Origin: Sphingomonadales bacterium
Lineage (GTDB): Bacteria; Pseudomonadota; Alphaproteobacteria; Sphingomonadales; Sphingomonadaceae
Length of the DNA: 64,000 nt
Assembly: GCA_028868535.1 (NCBI GenBank)
Contig: JAGWUH010000002.1
Span: 97,773-161,772, forward strand
Direction of reading: 5' to 3'
Shown here: in pieces, positions 48,315-56,914 of the stretch
How positions within the stretch are numbered: position 1 is the stretch's first letter
Layout of the letters: every line of letters starts with the position of its first letter
Program-made: the position numbers and the translations under genes
The notes under the pieces: generated by a model
The model's database searches: none
Seen by the model: the letters and a program-made list of their open reading frames with translations, nothing else
What the model was told of the DNA's origin: nothing

Positions 48315-49094
48315 TCACACGCGCGGCATCGCCCCGCGATAGCCCGGTTCCGCCGGTTCGCCGAAATCGCCGAACAGCACGTCGATTCGCCGCTCGATCG
48401 CCGGTTTCATGTCCGGGTGCGAGATCACGTGCAGCCGGTTGTCCTCGATCGCCCGGCACACCGCCCGCCCCAGCCAGACCGCGCCCATCGGCACCATCGA
48501 ACTGATCCTGCCGACCTGCTGGTCGGCCATCCGGCTCTTCGTCAGCCCCGGATAGAGGATCGAGACGCCGACCCCATGCGGCGCCAGCTCCTGATGCAAG
48601 GCCTCGGACATCCCCGCCACCGCGAACTTGCTCGCCGAATAGACCGAAAACGTCCCGAACGGGATCAGCCCGTTGGCCGACGACACGTTGACCACGTGTC
48701 CCGATCGCCGCGCCTTCATCCCGCCGACGAAAGCCTTGCAGCCCAGGAACACGCCCTTGACGTTGACCGCCATCAGCCGGTCGTACTCGGCATCGGCCAC
48801 GTCCTCGATCGGCTTGAACGGGTGCGAAAGCCCGGCATTGTTGACCAGTACGTCGACCGGCCCCAGCTTGCCCTCGACCTCGGCCTTCATCGCCGCCCAG
48901 CTTGCCGGATCGGTCACGTCCAGCGCCACCGTCAGCAGCCGACCGCCCAGCCGCTCGTTCTCCTCGGCCATGTGCGCGGCGGAGATATCGGCGATCGCCA
49001 CCCGCACGCCCTTCTCCAGCAGCGCCTCGGCAATTCCCGCGCCGATCCCGCTGCCGCCCCCCGTCACCACCGCCACCTTGCCGTTCAGGTCCAT
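48315..49094 (-). CDS. Short-chain dehydrogenase/reductase
   Basis: 259 residues, classical SDR. TGGGSGIGAGIA nucleotide-binding motif, NNAG, catalytic Ser (VSSANG) and YxxxK (YSASK). The start ATG 49094 follows GGGAGAG; the ORF-track start is 15 codons earlier. Substrate cannot be told. It is separated from grpE by a terminator and a repeat, so it is its own unit. Confidence 0.9.
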   Translation of the reverse strand: MDLNGKVAVVTGGGSGIGAGIAEALLEKGVRVAIADISAAHMAEENERLGGRLLTVALDVTDPASWAAMKAEVEGKLGPVDVLVNNAGLSHPFKPIEDVADAEYDRLMAVNVKGVFLGCKAFVGGMKARRSGHVVNVSSANGLIPFGTFSVYSASKFAVAGMSEALHQELAPHGVGVSILYPGLTKSRMADQQVGRISSMVPMGAVWLGRAVCRAIEDNRLHVISHPDMKPAIERRIDVLFGDFGEPAEPGYRGAMPRV

Positions 49095-49141
49095 GCGTCG
49101 CTCTCCCTTTCCCGGCATTCTTACGACAGGCCGTCGCAAAG

Positions 49142-49176
49142 AAAACCCCCGCCGATGCTCATCGCACCGGCGGGGG
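49142..49176 (-). terminator. Terminator of the hrcA-grpE transcript
   Basis: On the minus strand: CCCCCGCCG / CGGCGGGGG, 9-bp stem, followed by TTTTC. It lies between repeat copy B and the SDR gene, so copy B would be in the 3' untranslated region of hrcA-grpE. Confidence 0.75.
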
Positions 49177-49203
49177 AATCTTTGGATAGAACGGAACCAA
49201 AGG

Positions 49204-49340
49204 TTGCGTGTGGATTTGGCTCAGGCTGGAGCGAGAATGGCTGGCTTCGAGAACCGCCGCGCAGCGTACTTCAGTACGTGAGCACCGGAAGCGCAGAAGA
49301 CGGCCGTTCGCAGCCCAGCATGGGACAAATCCGCACGCAA
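49204..49340 (-). repeat. Structured repeat element, copy B
   Basis: 137 bases closed by TTGCGTGTGGATTTG / CAAATCCGCACGCAA (15-bp stem, one G-T) with an inner hairpin CGTACT/AGTACG. The interior is shared with copy A (25282-25422). It begins one base past the grpE stop on the minus strand, in the same relative orientation as copy A. Confidence 0.82.
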
Positions 49341-49341
49341 G

Positions 49342-49878
49342 CTATTCCGGCTTCTTCGCCACCGCCACCATCGCCGGCCGCAGCAGCCGGTCCTTGATCA
49401 TGTAGCCGGCCGCCAGTTCCTGGATCACCGTGCCCGGCTCGGCGTCGGCGTGCGGCACCTCGATCATCGCCTGGTGCTGGTTGGGGTCCAGCGGCAGGCC
49501 GACAGCGGCGACACGCACGATCCCGTGGCTGGTGAACACCTTCTCGATCTCGCGCCCGGTCGCCTCCAGCCCGGCGACCAGCGCCTTGAGCTTCTCGTCC
49601 TCGCGCAGTTCCGCCGGAATCGCCTCCAGCGCGCGCGACAGGTTGTCGGCCACCGACAGCACGTCGCGGGCAAACCCGGTCGCGGCATAGGCACGCGCGT
49701 CGGCAATGTCCTTTTCCAGCCGCCGGCGCACGTTCTGCGTGTCCGCCTTGGCGTAAAGCACCTCCTGCTTCACCGCCTCCAGCTCCGCTTCCAGCGCGGC
49801 CAGCCGCTCCATCTCGGCGCCCTCGGCCTTTGCCGCCACGGCGGCCTCGTCCTGCGGCGGGGTCGTTTCTTCGCTCAT
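49342..49878 (-). CDS. grpE: Nucleotide exchange factor GrpE
   Basis: 178 residues; exchanges ADP on DnaK. Long N-terminal coiled coil (EMERLAALEAELEAVKQEVLYAKADTQNVRRR), then the beta-wing domain ending GVAxVGLPLDPNQHQAM...GTVIQELAAGYMIKDRLLRPAMVAVAK. Of three close ATGs I use 49878, five bases after AGGGAA. It is 22 bases downstream of hrcA. Confidence 0.95.
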   Translation of the reverse strand: MSEETTPPQDEAAVAAKAEGAEMERLAALEAELEAVKQEVLYAKADTQNVRRRLEKDIADARAYAATGFARDVLSVADNLSRALEAIPAELREDEKLKALVAGLEATGREIEKVFTSHGIVRVAAVGLPLDPNQHQAMIEVPHADAEPGTVIQELAAGYMIKDRLLRPAMVAVAKKPE

Positions 49879-49900
49879 CATGTTCCCTGAAATTCCGATG

Positions 49901-50962
49901 TCAGCCAATCAGCTTGCCCAGCGCGCCCATTTTCGAGAGCGCCTGCGCGGTGAAATCCACCATGGGGACGACGCGCGCATAATTCAACCGCGTCGGCCCG
50001 ATAACCCCCACCACGCCGACCACCCGCCCATCGCGATCGCGATAGGGCGAGGCGATCACCGACGAACCCGAAAGCGCGAACAGCCGGTTCTCCGAGCCTA
50101 TGAAGATCCGCGTCGCCTCGGCCTCGCGCGCCAGGTCGAGCAGCTCCGCCACCGATTGCTTGTTCTCGAGATCGTCGAGCAGCGATCGCACCCGGTCGAG
50201 ATCGTGCAACGCCGCCTCGTCGAGCAGGTTGGATGCGCCGCGCACGATCAGCACCGGCCGCTGCGCCGCATCCTCGCTCCACACCGCCAGCCCGCGCTCG
50301 ACGAGATCGCGGCTCGCCGCGTCGAGCGCCGATCGCCCGCCGGCGATCTCGGCGCGCATCGCCGCCGCCGCATCGGCCAGCGTCCGCCCCGCCAGCCGCG
50401 CCGAGATGTAGTTCGATGCCTCGACGAGCGCGCTCGCCGGCACGCCGTCGGGCAGCGTCACCACCCGGTTCTCGATCGCGCCGTCCTCGCCCACCAGCAC
50501 CGCCAGCGCCCGCCCCGGCGACAGGTGCACCAGGCTCAGTTGCGCCAGTCGCGGATCGCGCCGCGGCACCATCACCACCCCGGCCGCGGCGGAAAGCTCG
50601 GACAGCAACGACGATGTCGCCGCCAGCGCCGCCTCGATCGGCCCCGGTTCCGCCAGGCGCCGCTCGATCGCCGCCCGCTCCTGCGCGGTCGGCTCCGCCA
50701 CCTGCATCATCCCGTCGACGAACAGCCTGAGCCCGCTCTCGGTCGGCACCCGCCCGGCGCTGGTATGCGGATGCCCGAGCAGCCCCAGCCCCTCCAGGTC
50801 CGCCAGCACCGACCGGATCGAGGCCGAGGACAGTTGCAGCGATCCTTCCCCGGCCAGCGCCTTGGATCCCACCGGCAGCCCCGTCGCCAGATAGCCCTCG
50901 ACCACCATCCGGAAGATGTCCCGGGCACGTGCGGTCAGTTCGGAAACGGGCGGTGTCGGCAT
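49901..50962 (-). CDS. hrcA: Heat-inducible transcription repressor HrcA
   Basis: 353 residues. N-terminal winged helix ([28 protein letters not shown]) with [15 protein letters not shown], followed by the GAF-like dimerisation core and the C-terminal FIGSENRLF...[21 protein letters not shown]. HrcA represses groESL and itself at CIRCE sites. I see no CIRCE palindrome in the 122 bases upstream. Confidence 0.96.
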   Translation of the reverse strand: MPTPPVSELTARARDIFRMVVEGYLATGLPVGSKALAGEGSLQLSSASIRSVLADLEGLGLLGHPHTSAGRVPTESGLRLFVDGMMQVAEPTAQERAAIERRLAEPGPIEAALAATSSLLSELSAAAGVVMVPRRDPRLAQLSLVHLSPGRALAVLVGEDGAIENRVVTLPDGVPASALVEASNYISARLAGRTLADAAAAMRAEIAGGRSALDAASRDLVERGLAVWSEDAAQRPVLIVRGASNLLDEAALHDLDRVRSLLDDLENKQSVAELLDLAREAEATRIFIGSENRLFALSGSSVIASPYRDRDGRVVGVVGVIGPTRLNYARVVPMVDFTAQALSKMGALGKLIG

Positions 50963-51048
50963 CGTGCCCCCTATCTAGGCAAATCGCTCCCGGGTGCAAT
51001 CGCCGCGGCGGGGTTCCTTTCACGTGCCAATCGGGTAAAGCGCCGCCA

Positions 51049-51072
51049 ACCAGACACGACACCAGACACGAC
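51049..51072. repeat. Perfect tandem repeat (2 x 12 bp) before rph
   Basis: ACCAGACACGAC repeated twice without a gap, ending six bases before the rph ribosome-binding site (AAAGGA). It lies in the divergent hrcA/rph promoter region and could vary between strains. Confidence 0.7.
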
Positions 51073-51084
51073 AAAGGAAACCCG

Positions 51085-51801
51085 ATGCGCCCCTCCGGCC
51101 GTACCCCCGACGAAATGCGCGATATCGAGATCGTCACCCAGTTCACCAAGCACGCCGAAGGTTCGTGCCTGATCTCGTTCGGCGATACCCGCGTGCTCGT
51201 CACCGCCTCGGTCGAGGAAAAGGTGCCGCCGTTCCTGCGCGGCAAGGGCGAGGGCTGGGTCACCGGTGAATACTCGATGCTCCCCCGCGCCACCCACACC
51301 CGCGGCAGCCGCGAGGCCGCCAAGGGCAAGCAGTCGGGGCGCACCCAGGAAATCCAGCGCCTGATCGGCCGTTCCCTGCGCGCCGTGACGGACTTCAAGA
51401 AGCTGGGTGAGCGCCAGATCACCATCGACTGCGACGTGCTCCAGGCCGATGGCGGCACCCGCACCGCGTCGATCTCGGGCGCCTGGGTCGCGCTGCGCCT
51501 CGCGGTCAACAAGCTGATGGCCGAAGGCAAGATCAAGGAAGACCCGATCAGCGGCAAGGTCGCCGCCGTCTCCTGCGGCATCGTCAAGGGCGTCCCCGTG
51601 CTCGATCTCGACTACATCGAGGACTCCTCGGCCGACGCCGACGCCAACTTCGTGCTGATCGAAGGCGGCCTGATCGCCGAAGTCCAGGCCACGGCCGAAG
51701 GCGCGACTTACGACGAGGAAGGCCTGCTCCGCCTGCTGCGCCTCGCCCGCATCGGCTGCGACCGCATCTTCGCCGCGCAGGAAAAGGCGATCAACGGATG
51801 A
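51085..51801 (+). CDS. rph: Ribonuclease PH
   Basis: 238 residues; phosphorolytic 3' trimming of tRNA precursors. Family landmarks: [11 protein letters not shown] at the N-terminus, [21 protein letters not shown], the [21 protein letters not shown] loop and [18 protein letters not shown]. Start ATG 51085 has AAAGGA upstream. It heads rph-rdgB-hemW-xerC; the stop overlaps rdgB (ATGA). Confidence 0.97.
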   Translation: MRPSGRTPDEMRDIEIVTQFTKHAEGSCLISFGDTRVLVTASVEEKVPPFLRGKGEGWVTGEYSMLPRATHTRGSREAAKGKQSGRTQEIQRLIGRSLRAVTDFKKLGERQITIDCDVLQADGGTRTASISGAWVALRLAVNKLMAEGKIKEDPISGKVAAVSCGIVKGVPVLDLDYIEDSSADADANFVLIEGGLIAEVQATAEGATYDEEGLLRLLRLARIGCDRIFAAQEKAING

Positions 51802-52430
51802 GCGCGCTCCCCAAGCTCGCCGGCAAGCTGGTCATCGCCACGCACAACGCCGGCAAGCTCCGGGAGATCCAGGCCCTGCTCGCGCCCTACGGGATCGAGT
51901 GCCTGTCCGCCGGCCAGCTCGGCCTGCCCGAGCCGGCCGAGACCGGCACCACCTTCGTCGCCAACGCGCTGATCAAGGCCCGCGCCGCCGCCGAAGCCTC
52001 GCAGCTTCCAGCGCTCGCCGACGATTCCGGCCTCTGCGTCGCTGCGCTCGATGGCCGTCCCGGCGTCTACACCGCCGATTGGGCCGAACGGCAACCGTAC
52101 GAAGGCGGGCCGGGGCGTGACTGGTACATGGCCATGGGCAAGGTCGAGGGCAAGCTCGCGGAGCAAGGCCCGGCGGTCGACCGTTCCGCCCATTTCGCGT
52201 GCGTGCTGGCGATCGCCTGGCCCGACGGCACCGATGCCGTCTACGAAGGCCGCGTCCACGGCACGCTGACATGGCCGCCGCGCGGCACGCTCGGCTTCGG
52301 CTACGACCCGGTGTTCGTGCCCCACGGCGACACCCGCACGTTCGCCGAGCTCGATCCGGCGGAAAAGCACGCGATCAGCCACCGCGCCGACGCCTTCGCC
52401 AAGCTGGTCGCCGATCAGTTCGCCGTGTAA
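51798..52430 (+). CDS. rdgB: XTP/dITP diphosphatase RdgB/HAM1
   Basis: 210 residues; removes non-canonical purine nucleotides (XTP, dITP). N-terminal [20 protein letters not shown], the [22 protein letters not shown] core and [13 protein letters not shown] with SHRADAF are all present. Translationally coupled to rph. Confidence 0.96.
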   Translation: MSALPKLAGKLVIATHNAGKLREIQALLAPYGIECLSAGQLGLPEPAETGTTFVANALIKARAAAEASQLPALADDSGLCVAALDGRPGVYTADWAERQPYEGGPGRDWYMAMGKVEGKLAEQGPAVDRSAHFACVLAIAWPDGTDAVYEGRVHGTLTWPPRGTLGFGYDPVFVPHGDTRTFAELDPAEKHAISHRADAFAKLVADQFAV

Positions 52431-52439
52431 CGTCCGCGC

Positions 52440-53591
52440 ATGGCCCGCGCGCTCTACATCCACTGGCCGTTCTGCCTGCGCAAATGCCCCTATTGCGACT
52501 TCAACAGCCACGTCCGCGACAGCGTCGATCATGATCTCTGGCGCGATGCCCTGCTGGCGGACCTGCGCCACGAAGCCGCGCTCACCGCGCACGAACCGCT
52601 CGACAGCATCTTCTTCGGCGGCGGCACCCCCAGCCTGATGCCCCCCGCACTGGTCGAGAGCCTGCTGCGCGAGTCGCAGCGCCTTTGGACCTTCGCCCCC
52701 GGCATCGAGATCACCCTCGAAGCCAACCCGTCCTCGGTCGAAGCCGAAAAGTTCGCCGCCCTTGGCCTTGCCGGCATCAACCGCGTCAGCCTCGGCCTCC
52801 AGGCGCTCGATGACCGGACCCTGCACTTCCTCGGCCGCCTCCACTCCGTCGACGAAAGCCTGCGCGCGCTGGAGGTGGCCCAAGCCCGCTTCGCCCGCGT
52901 CAACGTGGACCTGATCTACGCCCGCCCTGGCCAGACCGCCGGCCAGTGGCAGGCCGAACTCGCCCGCGCGCTCGGCTTCGGCACCGATCATCTCTCGCTC
53001 TACCAGCTCACGATCGAGCCCGGCACCCGCTTCGCCACGCTGCTGCGCGAGGGCAGCCTCACCCCGCTCGACGAGGATACCTGCGCCGATCTCTACGCGC
53101 AGACGCAGGCGCAGACCGCCGCCGCCGGCCGCCCGGCCTATGAAATCTCCAACCACGCCCGCCCGGGCCAGGAAAGCCGCCACAACCTCGCCTACTGGCG
53201 CTACCAGGACTACGCCGGCATCGGCCCCGGCGCCCACGGCCGTCGCAATGGCGTCGCCACCACCCGCCACCGCAAGCCCGAAAACTGGCTCGAAGCCATC
53301 GCCAACCACGGCCACGGCATCGCCGAATCCCGACCCCTCCCCCCGCGCGAACAGGCCAGCGAAGCACTGCTGATGGGCCTGCGCCTCGCCGAAGGCATCG
53401 ACCTCGCCGCGCTCGCAGCGCGTTTCGCCCTGAACCCGAACGACCTCTGCGACGAGACCAAGGCCGCGCTCTACGCCCGGCAGGGCCTGCTCACCCGCAC
53501 CGGCGCCCATGTCGCCGTCACCCCGGCCGGAATGCCGCTGCTCGACGGCCTGCTCGCCGAACTCGTCCCCGCCGAACTGGTCGCGCCATGA
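52440..53591 (+). CDS. hemW: Radical SAM heme chaperone HemW
   Basis: 383 residues. LYIHWPFCLRKCPYCDFNSH with CxxxCxxC cluster motif, then FFGGGTPSLM, EANPSSVE, and C-terminal HemN-like wing. HemW transfers heme to respiratory enzymes and lacks the coproporphyrinogen dehydrogenase activity of HemN; a Cys follows the cluster as Phe-Asn, not the HemN CxxxCxxCxC. Ends overlapping xerC (ATGA). Confidence 0.94.
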   Translation: MARALYIHWPFCLRKCPYCDFNSHVRDSVDHDLWRDALLADLRHEAALTAHEPLDSIFFGGGTPSLMPPALVESLLRESQRLWTFAPGIEITLEANPSSVEAEKFAALGLAGINRVSLGLQALDDRTLHFLGRLHSVDESLRALEVAQARFARVNVDLIYARPGQTAGQWQAELARALGFGTDHLSLYQLTIEPGTRFATLLREGSLTPLDEDTCADLYAQTQAQTAAAGRPAYEISNHARPGQESRHNLAYWRYQDYAGIGPGAHGRRNGVATTRHRKPENWLEAIANHGHGIAESRPLPPREQASEALLMGLRLAEGIDLAALAARFALNPNDLCDETKAALYARQGLLTRTGAHVAVTPAGMPLLDGLLAELVPAELVAP

Positions 53592-54490
53592 GCCGGGCGG
53601 ACCTGCTCGCGCAGTGGCACGACCACCTCGCGCAAGGCCTGCGCCGCAGCCCGCACACCGTCCGCGCCTACGCCGCCACCGCCGCCCGCCTGCTCGATGC
53701 CGTACAGGCGCAGGACTGGTCCGCCGTCGCCGCGCTCACCGCCAACGACCTGCGCCGCCACCTCGCCGCGCGCCGGGCCGAAGGCCTCGGCAACGTCTCC
53801 GCCGCGCGCGAACTCTCGGCGCTGCGCCGCCTGATCGCGTTCGCGCGCGAACAGGCCGGCCAGCCCGACGCCGCCCCGCCCCGGTTGCGCGGCCCGCGCA
53901 TCAAGAAGGGCCTGCCCCGCCCGGTCACCCCGGACGAGGCCGTGGCCCTGGCGGAGATGGTATCGGACAACGCCGCGGCGGACTGGATCGGCCTGCGCGA
54001 CCGCGCCGTGCTGCTGCTGCTCTACGGCGCCGGCCTGCGCATCGCCGAAGCACTGTCACTGACCGGCGCGGTGCTCCCGCTCGGCGAAACCCTCACCGTG
54101 TGCGGCAAGGGCAACAAACAGCGCGTCGTGCCGCTGCTGCCGCAAGTCCGCGCCGGGGTCGAAGCCTACCTCGCGCGCTGCCCCTGGCCGGTCGAGAGGG
54201 AAGCGCCGCTGTTCCGGGGGGCGAAAGGCGGCCCGCTCTCGCAAGGCATGGTGCAGAAAGCGGTCGCCGCCGCCCGCGCGCTGCTCGGCCTGCCCGAAAC
54301 CGCCACCCCGCACGCTTTGCGCCACAGCTTCGCCACCCACCTGCTCGGCGCCGGCGCCGACTTGCGCAGTTTGCAGGAACTGCTCGGCCACGCCAGTCTC
54401 GGCTCGACGCAGATCTACACCAAGGTCGATGCGGCGGTCCTGCTCGACGTCTACCGCAACGCCCACCCGCGCGAACGGGGCCAAGCGTGA
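53588..54490 (+). CDS. xerC: Tyrosine recombinase XerC
   Basis: 300 residues; resolves chromosome dimers at dif with XerD. N-terminal SAM-like domain (HDHLAQGLRRSPHTVRAYAAT), catalytic Arg in GAGLRIAEAL, then His242-x-x-Arg245 (HALRHSFATH), His268 and nucleophile Tyr277 (STQIYTKVD). XerC rather than XerD is chosen by context and N-terminus; no phage genes nearby, so not an integrase. Coupled to hemW. Confidence 0.9.
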   Translation: MSRADLLAQWHDHLAQGLRRSPHTVRAYAATAARLLDAVQAQDWSAVAALTANDLRRHLAARRAEGLGNVSAARELSALRRLIAFAREQAGQPDAAPPRLRGPRIKKGLPRPVTPDEAVALAEMVSDNAAADWIGLRDRAVLLLLYGAGLRIAEALSLTGAVLPLGETLTVCGKGNKQRVVPLLPQVRAGVEAYLARCPWPVEREAPLFRGAKGGPLSQGMVQKAVAAARALLGLPETATPHALRHSFATHLLGAGADLRSLQELLGHASLGSTQIYTKVDAAVLLDVYRNAHPRERGQA

Positions 54491-54550
54491 TGACTTTCGG
54501 TTGAAGCAAGCTTCGACAAAGTCATCGGCAACGCTCAAGCGCCGCGCGAG

Positions 54551-55078
54551 CTAGGTTCCCACCTTCGGATTGAACGTCAGGTCGACCATGATCTCGCCTG
54601 AGATCGCCTCCAGCGCCTCGCGCACCTGATCCCAGCCCATCCCCGCCGGCGGCACCAGCCGGATTCGCGCGCGGAACAGCTGCTCGCCGGACCAGGCACT
54701 GTTCTCGGTGCGCGACGTGAACTGCTCGATGTTCGCCCCCAGCCCCGCCAGCACTGCGGTCACCTCGCGGACGATCCCCGGCCGGTCCTGCCCGACCAGC
54801 TCGACCCAGATCGCCTCGCCCCCCGGGAACGCCGCATCGCCGGCCGGCACGATCACGACCTGCAAGCCGCTGGCGTCGATGCCGCGCACCGCGCCTTCCA
54901 GCGCCCCCAGCCGGTCCTCGCCGATCTCCACCAGCACCGATCCGACATACTTGCCGCCCAGACGCGCCAGATGGCTGTCGAGCCAGTTGCCGCCGGCCGC
55001 GTGCACCGCCTCCGCCAGCGCCTGCGTCAGCCCGGGCCGGTCGCTGCCCAGCACGGTCAGGATGATGCGCGTCCTCAT
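54551..55078 (-). CDS. Tandem ACT-domain protein (GcvR-like)
   Basis: 175 residues made of two ACT domains: RIILTVLGSDRPGLTQALAEAV and AIWVELVGQDRPGIVREVTAVL. No enzyme domain is attached, so it is a ligand-binding regulator similar to GcvR. Start 55078 has AAGGAGG upstream; the ORF-track start is 14 codons earlier. Convergent with xerC. Ligand unknown. Confidence 0.85.
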   Translation of the reverse strand: MRTRIILTVLGSDRPGLTQALAEAVHAAGGNWLDSHLARLGGKYVGSVLVEIGEDRLGALEGAVRGIDASGLQVVIVPAGDAAFPGGEAIWVELVGQDRPGIVREVTAVLAGLGANIEQFTSRTENSAWSGEQLFRARIRLVPPAGMGWDQVREALEAISGEIMVDLTFNPKVGT

Positions 55079-55148
55079 GTTCGCCTCCTTGGCCAGGCTG
55101 CTGGGATGCTGACGCATCACAGCCTGGATTTGCTCAAACGCCGCACGG

Positions 55149-55745
55149 TCAGTCGTCCTTCCAGCGCCACACCCGCCACAGATAGAACGCGATCGCCAGC
55201 GCCGCCAGCCCGCCGACGATCGGCCCCAGCACCGCGTCGACCTCGTGGATGGTATCCGCCGCCCAGACCCCGCCGCCGATCAGCAGCGCGTCCCACACCA
55301 GCGCCCCGGCAAAGGTAAAGCACAGGAACCGCACGTGCCCCATGTGCGCCAGCCCGGCAGGGACGGAAATCATCGTCCGGAAGAACGGCGAAAACCGCAT
55401 CGCGAACACGATCCACTGCCCGTGCTTGCGGAAGAACGCGGTCGATCGCTCGACATCGTGCCAGGTCATCGTCAGCCAGCGCCCGTGCCTGTGCACCAGC
55501 GGCTGCAACCGCCGGTAGCCGAGCCGGTCGGCCGCCAGGAACCACACATAGTTCCCCAGCGTCGATCCCAGCGTCCCCCACAGCAGCAGCGGCCAGAACG
55601 AAAACCGCCCCTGCGCCAGCGCCACCCCGGCGGCGCCCATGATCAGCTCGCTCGGGATCGGCGGAAAGATGTTTTCCAGCGCCATCAGCAAGGCGATCCC
55701 GACATAGCCGCCGCGCGCGATCACATCGATGATCCAGCCGTCCAT
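55149..55745 (-). CDS. DedA family membrane protein
   Basis: 198 residues of the SNARE-associated/DedA family, implicated in lipid carrier flipping and proton homeostasis. Signature ALENIFPPIPSELIMGAAG and FFRKHGQWIVFAMRFSPFFRTMISVPAGLAHM, with the conserved acidic and Arg residues. Coupled to the preceding acyltransferase by two bases. Confidence 0.92.
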   Translation of the reverse strand: MDGWIIDVIARGGYVGIALLMALENIFPPIPSELIMGAAGVALAQGRFSFWPLLLWGTLGSTLGNYVWFLAADRLGYRRLQPLVHRHGRWLTMTWHDVERSTAFFRKHGQWIVFAMRFSPFFRTMISVPAGLAHMGHVRFLCFTFAGALVWDALLIGGGVWAADTIHEVDAVLGPIVGGLAALAIAFYLWRVWRWKDD

Positions 55746-55747
55746 GC

Positions 55748-56914
55748 TCAGCTCCGGAACCGGCGCCGGATCGCCGCGCGTGACCGCGCCAGCAGCGGCA
55801 CCTCGATCCAGCGAAAGACCATCACCGACAGCATGATCGCCGAGATGGTCATTGCCGCCGCCAACGGCAAGACAGGCCAGGGCGCGTCGCGCGCGTCATC
55901 GATGGCGAGGAAGCCGTGGATCACCGGCAGGTGGACAAGGTACAGCGCGAACGAGGCGTCGCCCAGCAGCACCAGCAACCGGCTCCCGCCCAGCGCGCCC
56001 GAAAACGCCCCGCGCCCGTTGCCGAACACCCAGATCAGCAGCGCGATCGGCGCCAGGTAGGCCAGTTGCATCCGCCAAGCCTCGGCCATTCCCAGCGCCG
56101 GGAACAGCGCCACCGCGCCCAGCAGTGTCCCCAGCGCGACCAGTTCCAGTGCGCTCCCCGCCGCCCGCGACCAGCCCGGCCGCGGCAGCCGGTACACCAG
56201 CATCCCGGTGCAAAAGTCGAGCAGCCGCGTCAGCGGGTTGATGTAGGTCAGCCAATGCGTCGGCGTCATCGCCTCGCCGGCATGGATCGCGCCGTGCCCG
56301 CCCTGGACCCGCCACGCCGCCACGCCCACCGACAGCACCAGCAGTGCCGCCGCCAGCAAGCCCACCCGCCGCACCGGCCAGAACGCCAGCCAGCCGAAGC
56401 AGGTATAGAAGAACAGCTCGTCCGACAGGCTCCAGCTCGGCTCGTTGAGCGAAAAGTACCAGTGCTCGTCCGGCACCCAGCTGTGCAGCATCAGCAGGTT
56501 CACCACCGCCACCGGCAGCGCCGCACCGAACGCGAACGGCAGCCCGGTCAGCCAGTGCAGCGGCCCGATCCGCGCCACCCGCAGCACCCAGTATTCCCCG
56601 CGCGAGATCGAACCGTCGCGCAGCCGCCCGCCATAGGAATGGCTGAGGATGTAGCCCGACAGCATGAAGAAGAACGAGACCCCCGCGAACCCTTCCGCGA
56701 ACAGCCCCCGCGCCAGCCCCTGCAACGGATTGGCGCTCTCGGCCAGGATCCACAGATGCGAAGCCAGCACCGCCAGCGCCGCGAAGAACCGCAGCGCCGT
56801 CAGTTGCTCCAGTCGGACGGCATCCGCCCGGGATGCCGTTTGCCCTGGGCCTGTCGAAGGGCCGCCTTGTTCCTTCAGCGTCTCAGCCCGTGATCTCGGC
56901 CGCCATCTCGCCAT
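55748..56914 (-). CDS. Acyltransferase 3 family membrane protein, N-terminus carries a repeat
   Basis: About 388 residues. The first true family segment is RLEQLTALRFFAALAVLASHLWIL, then GFAGVSFFFMLSGYILSHSY and a typical ten-helix pattern. The roughly 35 residues before it (KEQGGPSTGPGQTASRA) are encoded by a common interspersed repeat, whose other strand reads LPFALGLSKGRL. The ATG at 56914 lies inside the end of gshB (32-base overlap); no standard start exists between the repeat and the first helix. The start is therefore uncertain. Substrate unknown. Confidence 0.8.
   Translation of the reverse strand: MARWRPRSRAETLKEQGGPSTGPGQTASRADAVRLEQLTALRFFAALAVLASHLWILAESANPLQGLARGLFAEGFAGVSFFFMLSGYILSHSYGGRLRDGSISRGEYWVLRVARIGPLHWLTGLPFAFGAALPVAVVNLLMLHSWVPDEHWYFSLNEPSWSLSDELFFYTCFGWLAFWPVRRVGLLAAALLVLSVGVAAWRVQGGHGAIHAGEAMTPTHWLTYINPLTRLLDFCTGMLVYRLPRPGWSRAAGSALELVALGTLLGAVALFPALGMAEAWRMQLAYLAPIALLIWVFGNGRGAFSGALGGSRLLVLLGDASFALYLVHLPVIHGFLAIDDARDAPWPVLPLAAAMTISAIMLSVMVFRWIEVPLLARSRAAIRRRFRS
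56820..56876. repeat. Interspersed repeat of the ALSLSKG/PSTGSGRT type
   Basis: CGTTTGCCCTGGGCCTGTCG lies in a stretch whose plus strand reads LPFALGLSKGRL and whose minus strand reads GPSTGPGQT. This is a familiar dispersed repeat of proteobacterial intergenic regions, here between gshB and the acyltransferase coding region and partly in frame with the latter. Confidence 0.7.

Noticed and set aside
50963-51084. CIRCE element upstream of hrcA
   Set aside because: I looked for TTAGCACTC-N9-GAGTGCTAA and found nothing close.
53588-54490. Phage integrase marking a mobile element
   Set aside because: The tyrosine recombinase lies in a housekeeping operon with hemW, has XerC-like architecture, and has no att-like repeats or phage genes nearby.
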